64,000 nucleotides of DNA from JACVRM01 sp963755085 (GCA_963755085.1 CAVWIN010000014.1:429926-493925), one strand, 5' to 3'. Shown: positions 1 to 8,867, counted from the stretch's first letter. Translations and numbers: made by a program. Notes: generated by a model from the sequence alone, not told the origin.

Positions 1-398
1 TGGTCGAGCGGCTCTTCCCACTCGCGACCGTCGTGACCCCGAACCTGATGGAGGCGCAGGCGCTCGCCGGCGGGAAGGGCAGCCGGCGTGAGCTCGCCGA
101 GGCGATCCACGCCCGCGGCGCGCCCGCAGTGGTCGTGACGGGCGGACACGGCGACCCGCCGGTCGATCACTTCTTCGACGGCGTCGACCACATCGAGATC
201 CCGGTACGGCGCCACGACGTCGCCGCGACGCACGGCGCCGGGTGCACGCACTCGGCCGCGCTGACCGGCCTCCTGGCACACGGCCGGCCACTCCCGGCCG
301 CGGCCCGCGAGGCGGCCGCGCTCGCGGCGCGCGCCGTTCAGCACGGGCACCCGGAGCTCGGCCGCGGTGACGGCCCCGTGGACGTGCTCGCAGCGTGA
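1..398 (+). CDS. thiD: Hydroxymethylpyrimidine/phosphomethylpyrimidine kinase, 3' part
   Basis: C-terminal about 130 residues of the ribokinase-fold kinase that phosphorylates HMP and HMP-phosphate, the pyrimidine precursor of thiamine. The frame is open from base 3 and the N-terminus lies outside the window. Visible family marks are the PNLMEAQAL segment (bases 39-65), the VVVTGGH strand and the HGAGCTHSAA anion-hole/catalytic loop with its Cys codon at 243-245. It is followed by thiM with a GTGA overlap and then thiE and thiL, so it is the first visible gene of a thiamine operon. The order D-M-E-L makes the kinase assignment firm although only half of it is present. Confidence 0.88.
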   Translation, partial: VERLFPLATVVTPNLMEAQALAGGKGSRRELAEAIHARGAPAVVVTGGHGDPPVDHFFDGVDHIEIPVRRHDVAATHGAGCTHSAALTGLLAHGRPLPAAAREAAALAARAVQHGHPELGRGDGPVDVLAA

Positions 399-1177
399 TC
401 GGCGCGGCCCTCCGCACGCTGCGCGAGCGCAGGCCGCTCGTGCACCAGATCACCAACTACGTGGTCATGAACGAGACCGCCAATGCGACGCTGGCGATCG
501 GTGCTCTGCCCGTCATGGCCCACGCGCGCGAGGAGGTGGAGCAGATGGCCTCCGCCGCCGGCGCGCTCGTCCTGAACATCGGCACCCTGTCGCCGCACTG
601 GGTCGAGGCGATGCTGCTCGCCGGGCGGGCGGCGAACACCGCAGGCGTCCCCGTGGTGCTCGACCCCGTCGGCGCCGGCGCCACCGACTACCGGACGGAG
701 ACCGCGCGCCGGATCGCCGGCGAGGTCGAGCTGGCGGTCGTGCGCGGCAATGCCGCCGAGATCGCCACGCTCGCCGGGCGCGAGGCCGACATCCGAGGCG
801 TCGAGTCCGTGGGCGCCGAGAGCAGCGCGGAGCTCGCGAGGGCGGCTGCGCGAGCACTCGGCACCGTCGCCGCCGTCACCGGTCCCGTCGACCACGTCTC
901 CGACGGAGAAGCCGTGAACGCGGTCGCGAACGGCCATCCGCTGCTCGCCACCGTCACGGGGACCGGCTGCATGTCCACGGCGATGACGGGCTGCTTCCTC
1001 GCTGTCGCCCCGCCCCTCGAGGCGGCCACGGCGGCCCTCGTTGCCTTCGGCCTCGCCGGGGAGGACGCAGCGGTCGAGGCGCGGGGCCCGGGCTCGTTCC
1101 ACGTCGGCCTCTACGACGCGCTCGCCGCGCTCGACCCGGGCACGCTGGACGGGCGCGCCCGCGTAACGCGCGCGTGA
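395..1177 (+). CDS. thiM: Hydroxyethylthiazole kinase
   Basis: 260-residue ThiM, which phosphorylates 4-methyl-5-(2-hydroxyethyl)thiazole and so allows salvage of the thiazole half of thiamine. Family signatures are HQITNYVVMNETAN (residues 17-30), the Walker-like DPVGAGAT loop (90-97) and the GTGCMSTA loop with the catalytic Cys192. Length matches the family (about 260-270). The GTG start at 395 overlaps the thiD stop as GTGA and the gene overlaps thiE the same way, so the operon is probably translationally coupled. No thiazole synthase gene (thiG/thiS/thiH) is visible here, so the locus looks like a salvage plus coupling module. Confidence 0.95.
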   Translation: MIGAALRTLRERRPLVHQITNYVVMNETANATLAIGALPVMAHAREEVEQMASAAGALVLNIGTLSPHWVEAMLLAGRAANTAGVPVVLDPVGAGATDYRTETARRIAGEVELAVVRGNAAEIATLAGREADIRGVESVGAESSAELARAAARALGTVAAVTGPVDHVSDGEAVNAVANGHPLLATVTGTGCMSTAMTGCFLAVAPPLEAATAALVAFGLAGEDAAVEARGPGSFHVGLYDALAALDPGTLDGRARVTRA

Positions 1178-1734
1178 AGCTGCACGCGATCGTCCGCGAC
1201 CTCGAGACCGCCGAGCGTGCGGTGTCGGGAGGCGCGACCGTCGTCCAGCTGCGGCTCAAGGACGCGCCGACGGCCGACGTCGTCGCGGCCGGGCGGCCCA
1301 TCCGGGCGCTTCCGGCCACGTTCGTCGTCAACGACGACGTCGCCGCGGCCCTCGAGCTGGCCGCCGACGGCGTGCACCTCGGCCGCTCAGACGAGGGCGC
1401 CGAGCAGGCGCTCGCCGCGGGGCTGCTGCTCGGCCGGTCCGCGTCGTCGGTCGAGGAGGCGCTCGACGCGGCAGCACGCGGCGCCGCGTACATCGGCGCC
1501 GGCCCCGTCTGGGCGACGCCGTCGAAGGAGGACGCCGACCCGCCGATCGGCCTTGACGTGCTCACGGCGATCTGCAGGGCCGTCTCCGTCCCGGTCGTCG
1601 CGATCGGCGGCGTCGATGCGTCGAACGCCGCCGACTGCATCCGCGCCGGCGCGGCCGGCGTCGCGGTCATCCGCGCCGCCGGGGATGCGCGCGCCCTGGT
1701 CGAGGCGATGCAGGGGCTTGATGCGGCTCGCTGA
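1174..1734 (+). CDS. thiE: Thiamine-phosphate synthase
   Basis: TIM-barrel enzyme that condenses HMP-pyrophosphate with thiazole phosphate to thiamine monophosphate. It is 186 residues from the GTG at 1174, which overlaps the thiM stop as GTGA. An upstream extension in the same frame is open but lies inside thiM and was rejected. Recognisable parts are VVQLRLKD (strand 2), VNDDV, DGVHLG, the GPVWATPSKEDADPP phosphate loop (family GP-F-T-TK) and VAIGGV near the end. It is slightly shorter than the usual 205-215 residues because the N-terminal strand is abbreviated. It overlaps thiL by 14 bases. Confidence 0.93.
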   Translation: MKLHAIVRDLETAERAVSGGATVVQLRLKDAPTADVVAAGRPIRALPATFVVNDDVAAALELAADGVHLGRSDEGAEQALAAGLLLGRSASSVEEALDAAARGAAYIGAGPVWATPSKEDADPPIGLDVLTAICRAVSVPVVAIGGVDASNAADCIRAGAAGVAVIRAAGDARALVEAMQGLDAAR

Positions 1735-2620
1735 CCTCGGCGAGCTCGGCCTGCTCGCAGAACTCGAGCGGCGCGGCCTCGCACGCGCCATCGACGCCGA
1801 CGCGGCCCTCGTGCCGCCCGATCTCGTCGTCACGCAGGACGCGCTTGTCGAGGGCGTGCACTTCCGGCTCGACTGGACGTCGATGCGCGACCTGGGCTGG
1901 AAGGCGGCTGCCGTCAACCTGAGCGATCTGGCCGCGTCCGGCGCCGAACCGTTTGGCCTGGCCGTCACGCTCGCGGTGCCGGGGGCGACCGCGGTTGCCG
2001 ATGTTCTCGAGCTGTACGAGGGCATCGCCGAGACCGGCGTCCCGGTGATCGGCGGCGATACGACGGAGGCGCCGCAGCTCGTCCTCAGCGTCACCGCGCT
2101 CGGCCGCTCGCCGCGGGTGCCCGGCCGTTCTGGCGCCCGGCCCGGCGATGCGCTCGTCGTCACCGGCCCGCTCGGCGCCTCCGCGGCCGGTTTCGAGGCG
2201 CTCCGACACGGCATCGACTCGCCGCTTGTCCGCACGCACCTGCGCCCACCGCTCCGCCTGGCCGAGGGCCGCCGGTTGGCCGCTGTCGCCACGGCGATGC
2301 TCGACCTGTCGGACGGGCTGGCCACCGACGCCGGCCACCTGGCGGCCCGCTCGGCCTGCCGTGTCGTCGTGGAGCTCGAGCAGGTCCCGGTCGCGACAGG
2401 GGTGGCCGATGTCGCGGTCCGCGTCAACCGATCGCCGTGGGAGCTCGTATGTGCCTTCGGTGAGGACTACGAGCTGCTCGCCGCGCTGCCCGTGGAGGAT
2501 GCGGCCGCGTGCGGCTTTCCGGTCATCGGGCGCTGCGAGCCGGGCGCCGGCCTGGCTCTCCTCCTCGCCGGCGAGCCGCTGTCGCTGGCCGGCTGGGAGC
2601 ACTTCACACGCCACGCTTGA
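1721..2620 (+). CDS. thiL: Thiamine-monophosphate kinase
   Basis: 299-residue ThiL (PurM/AIR-synthase fold), which phosphorylates thiamine monophosphate to the coenzyme thiamine pyrophosphate. The ATG at 1721 is 14 bases inside thiE; a TTG sits directly before it. Motifs are TQDALVEGVHF with the metal-binding Asp, the AVNLSDLAASGAEP helix, VIGGDTTEAP, DLSDGLATDAGHLA and FGEDYELLAAL, in the family order. The first GDDAA motif is degenerate (IDADAALVPPD), which is common in divergent members. It is the last gene of the thi operon; 69 bases separate it from the next gene and hold no recognisable element beyond that gene's ribosome binding site. Confidence 0.93.
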   Translation: MRLADLGELGLLAELERRGLARAIDADAALVPPDLVVTQDALVEGVHFRLDWTSMRDLGWKAAAVNLSDLAASGAEPFGLAVTLAVPGATAVADVLELYEGIAETGVPVIGGDTTEAPQLVLSVTALGRSPRVPGRSGARPGDALVVTGPLGASAAGFEALRHGIDSPLVRTHLRPPLRLAEGRRLAAVATAMLDLSDGLATDAGHLAARSACRVVVELEQVPVATGVADVAVRVNRSPWELVCAFGEDYELLAALPVEDAAACGFPVIGRCEPGAGLALLLAGEPLSLAGWEHFTRHA

Positions 2621-2689
2621 CTGCCGGGAGGCGGGCGGTACGCTGACCGGGCGAGCGACCGCGCCCGGCGGGCGAGGGGAGGGACCTGG

Positions 2690-3733
2690 GTGCTTCAGTT
2701 CCTAGTCGGACGCGTGATCTGGTCGATTGTCCTGTTCCTCGTGCTCACGTTCGCGACGTTCTGCCTCTTCTTCATGATTCCCTCTGACCCATTGCAGGCG
2801 ACGAGGTCGAGCGAGACGGAGGGGCTCCCGATCAAGAACCTCTACGCGTTCAACGGCCCCTTCTACGTCGACTGGGCGAGGTTCGTCTGGCGGATCACGG
2901 CCCACCAGGACCTCGGCCACTCGATCGTCGACCGGCAGCCGGTCACCCAGAAGATCATGACCGCGGCGCCGATCACGCTGTCGCTGATCATCGGCGGGAT
3001 GTTCGCGTGGATGTTCATCGCCATCCCGCTCGGCGTCCTGTCCGCGCTCCGGCCGCGCTCGCTCTTAGACCGATTCGGGGTCATCTTCGTGCTGATCGGG
3101 ATCTCGGTGCACCCGATCTGGCTGGGGATGATCCTGCGCTACACCTTCGCCGGCCACTTCCACGTCGCGCCGGCGGGCGGCTACTGCAACCTCGTCCACC
3201 CGGTCGGCAGCTGCGGCGGCCCGGTCGACTGGACGTCGCACCTGCTCATGCCCTGGTTCACGTTCGCGCTCCTGTTCGCGGCCGTCTACGTTCGCATGGT
3301 GCGCGCGAGCGTGATGGAGACCCTGCACGAGGACTACGTCCGCACCGCCCGTGCCAAGGGTGCCCCGGAGCGCGTTGTCATCCGCCGGCACGTGCTGCGC
3401 AACGCCATGACGCCGATCGTGGCCATGGCGGGGGCCGACATGGCGATGGCGATCGCCGGCCCGATCGGCGGGGCGATCCTGATCGAGCGTGTCTACGGCC
3501 TGCCCGGCATCGGGCAGCTCGCCGTGCAGAGCTTCGCCCGCCGCGACATGCCCATGATCCTGGGCATCACCATCTGGGTCATGGTGCTGATCCTCGTGCT
3601 CAACCTGATCGCCGACATCATCCTCGCCTTCGTCGACCCACGGATCACCCTGCGCCCGGAGTCGGTCGACCGGCCGGAGCCGCGCACTCGGCAGTCGGCC
3701 GAGCCGGTCATCGTCTCGACCGAGACCGCCTGA
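2690..3733 (+). CDS. ABC transporter permease, DppB/OppB family (no partner subunits nearby)
   Basis: 347-residue inner-membrane permease of the peptide/nickel ABC importer class. It has six predicted helices (first about residues 10-30, last about 290-315) and the cytoplasmic EAA loop around ARAKGAPERVVIRRHVLRNA that docks the ATPase. The GTG start at 2690 follows a purine-rich GAGGGGAGGG. The periplasmic loop has a Cys pair (YCN... and ...GSCGG). The usual DppC permease, ATPases and binding protein are absent; the next gene, 2 bases after the stop, is a thioredoxin. The family assignment is firm. The substrate is unknown, and it may be served by subunits encoded elsewhere. Confidence 0.88.
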   Translation: MLQFLVGRVIWSIVLFLVLTFATFCLFFMIPSDPLQATRSSETEGLPIKNLYAFNGPFYVDWARFVWRITAHQDLGHSIVDRQPVTQKIMTAAPITLSLIIGGMFAWMFIAIPLGVLSALRPRSLLDRFGVIFVLIGISVHPIWLGMILRYTFAGHFHVAPAGGYCNLVHPVGSCGGPVDWTSHLLMPWFTFALLFAAVYVRMVRASVMETLHEDYVRTARAKGAPERVVIRRHVLRNAMTPIVAMAGADMAMAIAGPIGGAILIERVYGLPGIGQLAVQSFARRDMPMILGITIWVMVLILVLNLIADIILAFVDPRITLRPESVDRPEPRTRQSAEPVIVSTETA

Positions 3734-3735
3734 GC

Positions 3736-4074
3736 GTGCGCGCAGTCACCGACGCGTCGTTCGAGCGCGACGTCCTGAGCTCGCCACGGCCGGTGGTCGT
3801 CGACTTCTGGGCGCCGTGGTGCGGGCCGTGCAAGGCCGTCGAGCCGATCCTCACTGCGCTTGCGGCCGAGCACGAAGGAGTCGAGTTCGTGCGCATGGAC
3901 GTCGACGCCAATCCGCTCACGGCGGCTCGCTACGGCGTGCTCAGCCTGCCGACGGCGACCCTCTTCGCCGGCGGCGCGCCGGCCGCCACGGTGCCGGGCG
4001 CGCGGCGGCGGAACGAGTACGAGCGGGCGTGGGCGGACTGGCTACAGCCGGCCGAGCAGGGCGGCGAGTCGTAG
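3736..4074 (+). CDS. Thioredoxin
   Basis: 112-residue thioredoxin-fold protein with the classic redox site WCGPC (Cys29, Cys32) and the cis-proline region LSLPTATLF. It would reduce disulfides in cytosolic proteins using thioredoxin reductase. The GTG start at 3736 lies 2 bases after the upstream permease stop, so the two are probably cotranscribed. There is no signal peptide, so a cytoplasmic role is expected despite the membrane-gene neighbour. The 3' end overlaps the convergent glycosyltransferase gene by 33 bases. Confidence 0.92.
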   Translation: MRAVTDASFERDVLSSPRPVVVDFWAPWCGPCKAVEPILTALAAEHEGVEFVRMDVDANPLTAARYGVLSLPTATLFAGGAPAATVPGARRRNEYERAWADWLQPAEQGGES

Positions 4075-4758
4075 CAGCGGCACGCGCCAGATGGCCTCCA
4101 GCACGATCGAGCGGCTCATCTTGGACCCGCCGTGCTCGCGGTCGGCGAAGGTGATCGGCACCTCCACGACGCGGAACCCGGCGCGGATCGCGCGGTAGGT
4201 GGTCTCGATCTGGAACGCGTAGCCCGCCGATGACACCGCGTCCAGGTCGATCCCCTCGAGCACCGCGCGCCGGTAGCACTTGAAGCCGCCGGTCAGGTCG
4301 TGGACGCGCAGGCCGAGCAGCACCTGCGCGTACAGTGACCCGCCGCGCGAGATCACCCGGCGCACGAGCCCCCAGTTGCGCACCCCACCTCCACGCTCGT
4401 AGCGCGAGCCGAGTGCCAGGTCGGCCTTCGCGGTCGCCTCGATCAGCCGCGGGACGTCGTCGGGGTCGTGCGAGAAGTCGCAGTCCATCTCGAGGATCAG
4501 CTCGGCCCCGGCGGCCAGCGCGTCGCGGAACCCGTCCAGGTACGCAGGCCCGATCCCCTGCTTTGCCGGCCGGTGCAGCACGCGTACGTAGGCCAGCTCA
4601 GCGGCCAGCCGGTCGGCGATCGCACCGGTGCCGTCCGGCGAGTTGTCGTCGATGACCAGCACCGCGTCCTCGGGGCCGAGCACCTCGCCCAGGGCGCGCA
4701 GCATCGGCTCGAGGTTCTCCCGCTCGTTGTAGGTGGGTAGGCAGATCAGAGCGTGCAC
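4042..4758 (-). CDS. Polyprenol monophosphomannose synthase-like glycosyltransferase (GT2)
   Basis: 238-residue GT-A glycosyltransferase resembling dolichol/polyprenol-phosphate mannose synthase, which transfers mannose from GDP-mannose to a lipid carrier for cell-wall glycans. It has the nucleotide-binding VIDDNSPDGTG loop (residues 35-45) and a metal-binding DCD (92-94) followed by FSHDP, where the family usually has DAD. The GSRYERGGGVRNW and DLTGGFKCYRR segments are typical of the group. No membrane helix is present, so it is the short soluble form. The start is the GTG at 4758; the frame upstream has no homology-like content. It is divergent from polX, with only 22 bases between them. 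Confidence 0.87.
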   Translation of the reverse strand: MHALICLPTYNERENLEPMLRALGEVLGPEDAVLVIDDNSPDGTGAIADRLAAELAYVRVLHRPAKQGIGPAYLDGFRDALAAGAELILEMDCDFSHDPDDVPRLIEATAKADLALGSRYERGGGVRNWGLVRRVISRGGSLYAQVLLGLRVHDLTGGFKCYRRAVLEGIDLDAVSSAGYAFQIETTYRAIRAGFRVVEVPITFADREHGGSKMSRSIVLEAIWRVPLLRLAALLGRL

Positions 4759-4780
4759 GGACGCACAATAAGATCGGGAC

Positions 4781-6476
4781 GTGGCGACGGGGCTCCCTCG
4801 CAACAGCGACGTCGCCGACCAGTTCGACCTGTTGGCCGATCTGCTCGAGCTCGAGGACACCGACGCGTTCCAGGTGATCGCCTACCGGCGCGCCGCCGGG
4901 CTGATCCGTGAGACGCCGCGCCCGGTGGCCGAGCTGGCGCTCGCGGGGCGGGCGAAGGAGCTGCCCGGGCATCGGCGCGACGATCGAAGGGAAGATCGTC
5001 CAGATCGTCGAGAAGGGCGAGATCGAGACGCTCACGCGACACAAGGGGCGCGTCCCGCCCGAGGTGGTCACCTTCATGAAGCTGCCCGGCCTCGGCCCCA
5101 AGACGGTGCGGCGCATCTGGCAGGAGCTCGGCATCACCACGCGCGACGAGCTGCGCGCGGCGGCCGAGCAGCAGCAGCTCCGCACGCTCAGAGGCCTCGG
5201 CGCGAAGACCGAGGAGAACGTCATCAAGACGCTGGCCGCGAAGCCGGCCGGCCCGCCGCGGACGCTGCTCGGCACGGCGCTGCCGGCGCTGCTCGCCGTC
5301 GTCGAGGTGCTGCTCGAGCACCCGGCCGCCGACCTCGTCTCCGAGGCGGGCAGCGCGCGCCGGCGGCGCGAGACTGTCCGCGACCTGGACATCATCGCCA
5401 CGGCGACCGACCCGAAGGCGCTCACCGAGCACCTGACGAAGTTCCCGTGGGTGGCCGAGGTCGCCGCCCAGGGACCGACGAAGGCGACCGTCGTCTCCCA
5501 TGACGGGCTCCGCTTCGACCTGCGCGTCGTCCCGCCCGAGTCGTACGGCGACCTGCTCCAGCACTTCACCGGCTCGAAGGACCACAACGTCGCGCTTCGC
5601 GAGGATGCGGTGCGCCGCGGGCTCTCGATCTCCGAGTACGGCGTGCAGACCGTCGAGACGAAGGAGGTCTTCCAGACGCGCTCGGAGGAGGAGCTGTACG
5701 CCTTCCTCGGCTACCAGTTCATCCCGCCGGAGCTGCGCGAGAACCGCGGCGAGTTGGCGGCCGCGCGCGAGGGCTCGATCCCGAGGCTTGTCGAGGCATC
5801 CGAGCTCCGTGGCGACCTGCACACCCACACGGGCTGGTCTGATGGGCGGAACACCGTCGAGGAGATGGCTGGCGCGGCGCGCGAGCGCGGCTACGCCTAC
5901 CTGGCCATCTGCGACCACTCGCACCGGCTGCGCGACGGCGCGCTCGAGGCGCAGGCCGAGGAGATCGAGGCGGTGGCCGAGCGCGTGAAGCCGCTCAAGC
6001 TGCTGAAGGGGGTCGAGGTCAACATCCGCCCCGACGGCTCGCTCGACCTCGACGACGACGCGCTCGCGGGGCGCGACTGGGTGGTCGCGTCGCTGCACTC
6101 GAGCTTCGACCGCAGCCCGACCGAGCGGCTGCTTGCCGCCATGGAGAACCCGCACGTCGACTGCATCGGGCACCCGACGGGCCGCAAGATCAACAAGCGC
6201 GCGCCGGCGGACGTGAACGTCGAGCGGCTCATCGAGGCCGCGCTCGAGACCGGTACCGCGCTGGAGATCAACTCGCAGCCGGACCGGCTCGACCTCAACG
6301 ACGCGCACGCCCGCGCCGCGGCCGAGGCAGGCGTGCGGATGCCCGTGAACAGCGACGGCCACGGCGTGGAGACGCTGCAGTACGTCGAGATCGGCGTCGC
6401 GCAGGCGCGGCGCGCCTGGATGACCACCGACCAGGTGCTGAACACGAAGCCCTGGAGCAAGATCCGCCCACGGTGA
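4781..6476 (+). CDS. polX: DNA polymerase X / PHP phosphoesterase, frameshifted
   Basis: Bacterial family X polymerase (about 565 residues when repaired) for gap-filling repair. It has a helix-hairpin-helix region (GIGATIEGKI, LPGLGPKTVRRIW, LRGLGAKTEENV), the nucleotidyltransferase palm (RDLDIIATATD) and a C-terminal PHP domain beginning at the metal motif DLHTHTGWSDG (about base 5817) with later CDHSH and NSDGHG. Frame 2 runs from the GTG at 4781 to the GGG at 4967-4969, where one surplus G moves translation to frame 3. Reading ELPGIGATIEG across the junction restores the motif exactly. A sequencing indel in a G run is the simplest cause; otherwise the gene is broken after residue 63. It is followed by a GTGA overlap. 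Confidence 0.9.
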
Positions 6477-7762
6477 GCTTCCGCGAGGACGGCCAGGCGA
6501 CGCTCGACTGGGTCGCGCGCTATCTGGAGCGCGTCGGCGAGCTGCCCGTGCTCCCGGATATCGAGCCCGGCGACCTGACGGCACGCCTGCCGCCCTCGGC
6601 CCCGGACGAGCCGGAGCTCTTCGCGGACGTGCTCCGAGATCTCGACGAGGTGCTCCTGCCCGCGGTCACGCACTGGAACCACCCGCGCTTCTTCGCCTAC
6701 TTCGCGACCAGCTCGTCCGAGCCGGCGATCCTCGCCGAGTTCCTTGCCGCAGCGCTGAACACGGTCGCCATCCGCTGGCAGGCTTCGCCGGCGTCGACGG
6801 AGCTCGAGTACGTCGCTGTGCGGTGGCTGGCGCAACTGCTGGGGCTCCCGGAGGGATGGCACGGCCACATCGAGGACACCGCGTCCACGTCGACGCTGGC
6901 GGCCCTCGCGGCCGCGCGCACGCTGCGGCCCGACGCGCGTGTGGTCGTCTGCTCCGAGCACGCCCACTCCTCGGTCGAGAAGGCGGCGCGCATCGTCGGC
7001 CTCGAGACGCGGAGGACGCCGGCGGACGCCGAGTTCCGCCTGCTCCCGGAAGCGCTCGACCTCACGGACGCATGTGCGGTGGTGGCCACCGTGGGGACGA
7101 CGTCGTCGACGTCCGTCGATCCGGTCGGGGCGATCGCCGACCGGGCCGACGGGGTGTGGCTGCACGTCGATGCCGCCTACGCCGGCGCGGCGATGGTCTG
7201 CCCCGAGTTTCGATGGGCGTTCGACGGCGTCGACCGCGCTGACTCGCTCGTCGTCAACGCACACAAATGGCTCGTCATCCCGACCGATTGCTCATGCATC
7301 TGGACGAGCCGGCCGGACGTCTTCCGCGACGCCTTCAGCCTCGTGCCGGCCTACCTGCGCTCCGGCGCCGAGGAGGAGCTCAGCCTGTCCGACTACGGCC
7401 CCGCGCTCGGCCGGCGGTTCCGGTCACTGAAGCTCTGGGCTGTCCTTCGCTGCTACGGCCGGAGCGGGCTGCAGGCCGTGATCCGCGAGCACGTCCGGCT
7501 CGCCGCGCTCTTCGAGGAGTGGGTGCGCGGCGAGCCCGGGTGGGAGGTCGTGGCTCCGCGCCGGTTCTCCGTGGTCTGCTTCCGGCGCGAGGGCGGCGAC
7601 GACGAGAACCGCGCGCTGCTCGAGCGCGTGAACCGCTCCGGGGAGATCTTCATCTCGCCGACGGAGCTGGACGGGCGCTACGTCCTGCGCCTCGCGGTCG
7701 GAAACATCTTCACGACCGAGGCCGACGTGGCGCGGGCCTGGGACGTGCTCAGAGTGAGCTGA
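6473..7762 (+). CDS. Group II PLP-dependent decarboxylase (aromatic amino acid decarboxylase family)
   Basis: 429-residue fold-type I PLP enzyme of the aromatic-L-amino-acid/glutamate decarboxylase group. The Schiff-base lysine is in NAHKWL (Lys265), preceded by LHVDAAYAGAA with the PLP-pyridine Asp. The HAHSSVEKA segment carries the histidine that stacks on PLP, and HWNHPRFFAYF near residue 70 is typical of the family. It is somewhat shorter than the usual 470-490 residues. The GTG start overlaps the polX stop as GTGA. The product is likely an aromatic amine such as tyramine, tryptamine or phenethylamine; the substrate cannot be read from the sequence. It would supply amines to the oxidase genes of this window, but that link is only an inference. 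Confidence 0.87.
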   Translation: MSFREDGQATLDWVARYLERVGELPVLPDIEPGDLTARLPPSAPDEPELFADVLRDLDEVLLPAVTHWNHPRFFAYFATSSSEPAILAEFLAAALNTVAIRWQASPASTELEYVAVRWLAQLLGLPEGWHGHIEDTASTSTLAALAAARTLRPDARVVVCSEHAHSSVEKAARIVGLETRRTPADAEFRLLPEALDLTDACAVVATVGTTSSTSVDPVGAIADRADGVWLHVDAAYAGAAMVCPEFRWAFDGVDRADSLVVNAHKWLVIPTDCSCIWTSRPDVFRDAFSLVPAYLRSGAEEELSLSDYGPALGRRFRSLKLWAVLRCYGRSGLQAVIREHVRLAALFEEWVRGEPGWEVVAPRRFSVVCFRREGGDDENRALLERVNRSGEIFISPTELDGRYVLRLAVGNIFTTEADVARAWDVLRVS

Positions 7763-8474
7763 GCAGGTCGAGCATCCCCGCCGTGCCGTCGACGACCACG
7801 TCGGCGTTGGCCTCGACCGGCCGCGGCAGCTCGGCAGACCGGACCGCGACCGCGATCCCGAGCTCCAGCTCGTGCACCGCGCGGAACGCGTCCACGTCGG
7901 TCGTGTCGTCGCCGGCGTAGAGCGCGCGGCGCAGGCTCCGGGCCGAGACCAGGGCGCGCACGGCCGTGCCCTTGTCGGCGTCGACCGGCGGCCGCAGCTC
8001 GAGCACCTTGCGGCCGAAGCGGGCGTCGAAGCCCTCGGCGCGGGCCCGGCCCGCGACCTCGTGGAGGAACCGCTCGGCCGCGCCGTGGTCCTTGGCCGTG
8101 CGCCAGTGGAACGACACCGTCACACCCTTGTCCTCGACGGGCCAGTCGACCGTCGCCGCAAACGCGCTCAGCCGGCCGGCCCATGCGGTCGCCTCGGGCG
8201 AAAGCTCGAGGCCGTGCGAGCCGACGTACTCGAGCCCGTCGACGCCGACGATGCGCCGTGCGTCGTCACCACTGCGCCCGCTCACGCAGGCGACGAGGGC
8301 GTAGCGGCGGCGCAGGCGCTCGAGCTCCGTCCTGGTCGCAGGGGGGACGGCGGCGTCCTCCGGGCGGTCGACGATCGGCGCGAGCGTCCCGTCGACGTCG
8401 AGCACGAGAGCCGCCAGCCGCGGCTCCGCCGCGAGGGCCGCGAGCTCGGGCGCCAGCTGCACGGAGCGGAGCAT
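7749..8474 (-). CDS. otsB: Trehalose-6-phosphate phosphatase
   Basis: 241-residue HAD-superfamily phosphatase releasing trehalose from trehalose-6-phosphate. HAD motif I is LDVDGTLAPI with nucleophile Asp26 and acid Asp28. Motif II is the VSGRSGDDARR region, the Lys motif lies in GRKVLELRP..DKGTAV, and motif IV is AGDDTTDVDAF. ATG at 8474 is preferred, since upstream codons run into the divergent exporter gene and give no family-like residues. No trehalose-6-phosphate synthase (otsA) is adjacent. The 3' end overlaps the decarboxylase by 14 bases. It could supply trehalose as an osmoprotectant. Confidence 0.9.
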   Translation of the reverse strand: MLRSVQLAPELAALAAEPRLAALVLDVDGTLAPIVDRPEDAAVPPATRTELERLRRRYALVACVSGRSGDDARRIVGVDGLEYVGSHGLELSPEATAWAGRLSAFAATVDWPVEDKGVTVSFHWRTAKDHGAAERFLHEVAGRARAEGFDARFGRKVLELRPPVDADKGTAVRALVSARSLRRALYAGDDTTDVDAFRAVHELELGIAVAVRSAELPRPVEANADVVVDGTAGMLDLLSSL

Positions 8475-8501
8475 AGGAGGTGCAGGCCGTATCCTCGGCC
8501 G

Positions 8502-8867
8502 GTGGCCGACCGGGGAACGACGCTGCGGCTCGTCCTGATCGGCCTGATCTCGGGGGTGTTGTCGGCGCTCTTCGGGGTGGGTGGCGGGATCGTGATCGTG
8601 CCGTTGCTCCTCCTCTGGCTTCGGTTCGAGCAGCGGCAGGCGTCGGCAACCTCGCTCGCCGCCATCGGGCTGATCTCGCTCGTCGGGGTGACGCTCTACG
8701 CCGTGCGCGGGCACGTCGAGGTGGGGCCGGGGCTGCTCGTCGGCATTCCCGCTGCGGCAGGCGCGGTGGCCGGTGCCGTCCTGCAGCAGCGGCTCCACGC
8801 GCGTGTGCTGGCGTTCGCCTTCGCCGCGCTGCTGGCAGCCGTCGGCGCCTACCTCGTGATCTCGTGA
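8502..8867 (+). CDS. Half-size TauE/SafE family membrane protein, first subunit
   Basis: 121-residue membrane protein equal to one half of a TauE/SafE (DUF81) anion exporter. It holds one internal repeat with the signature LFGVGGGIVIVP (residues about 23-34) and about four helices. Members normally carry two such repeats in one chain of about 250 residues. Here the second repeat is a separate gene starting inside this gene's stop (GTGA at 8864). The GTG at 8502 is 27 bases from the divergent otsB start. Export of sulfonates or sulfite is the family role, but the substrate is unknown. The two halves probably form a heterodimer. Confidence 0.8.
   Translation: MADRGTTLRLVLIGLISGVLSALFGVGGGIVIVPLLLLWLRFEQRQASATSLAAIGLISLVGVTLYAVRGHVEVGPGLLVGIPAAAGAVAGAVLQQRLHARVLAFAFAALLAAVGAYLVIS

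Noticed and set aside
338..1102. Long open frame on the minus strand opposite thiM
   Set aside because: It is a GC-rich shadow: Arg/Gly/Asp repeats without a domain, and the plus strand carries an intact kinase.
1..2690. A thiamine pyrophosphate riboswitch
   Set aside because: The operon start is outside the window, and no conserved THI-box elements were seen inside it.
4960..4975. Programmed frameshifting in polX
   Set aside because: There is no slippery heptamer or downstream stem; a G-run miscall explains it better.
4746..6584. A 612-residue open frame antisense to polX
   Set aside because: Low-complexity Arg/Ala/Leu composition; the opposite strand has conserved polymerase and PHP motifs.
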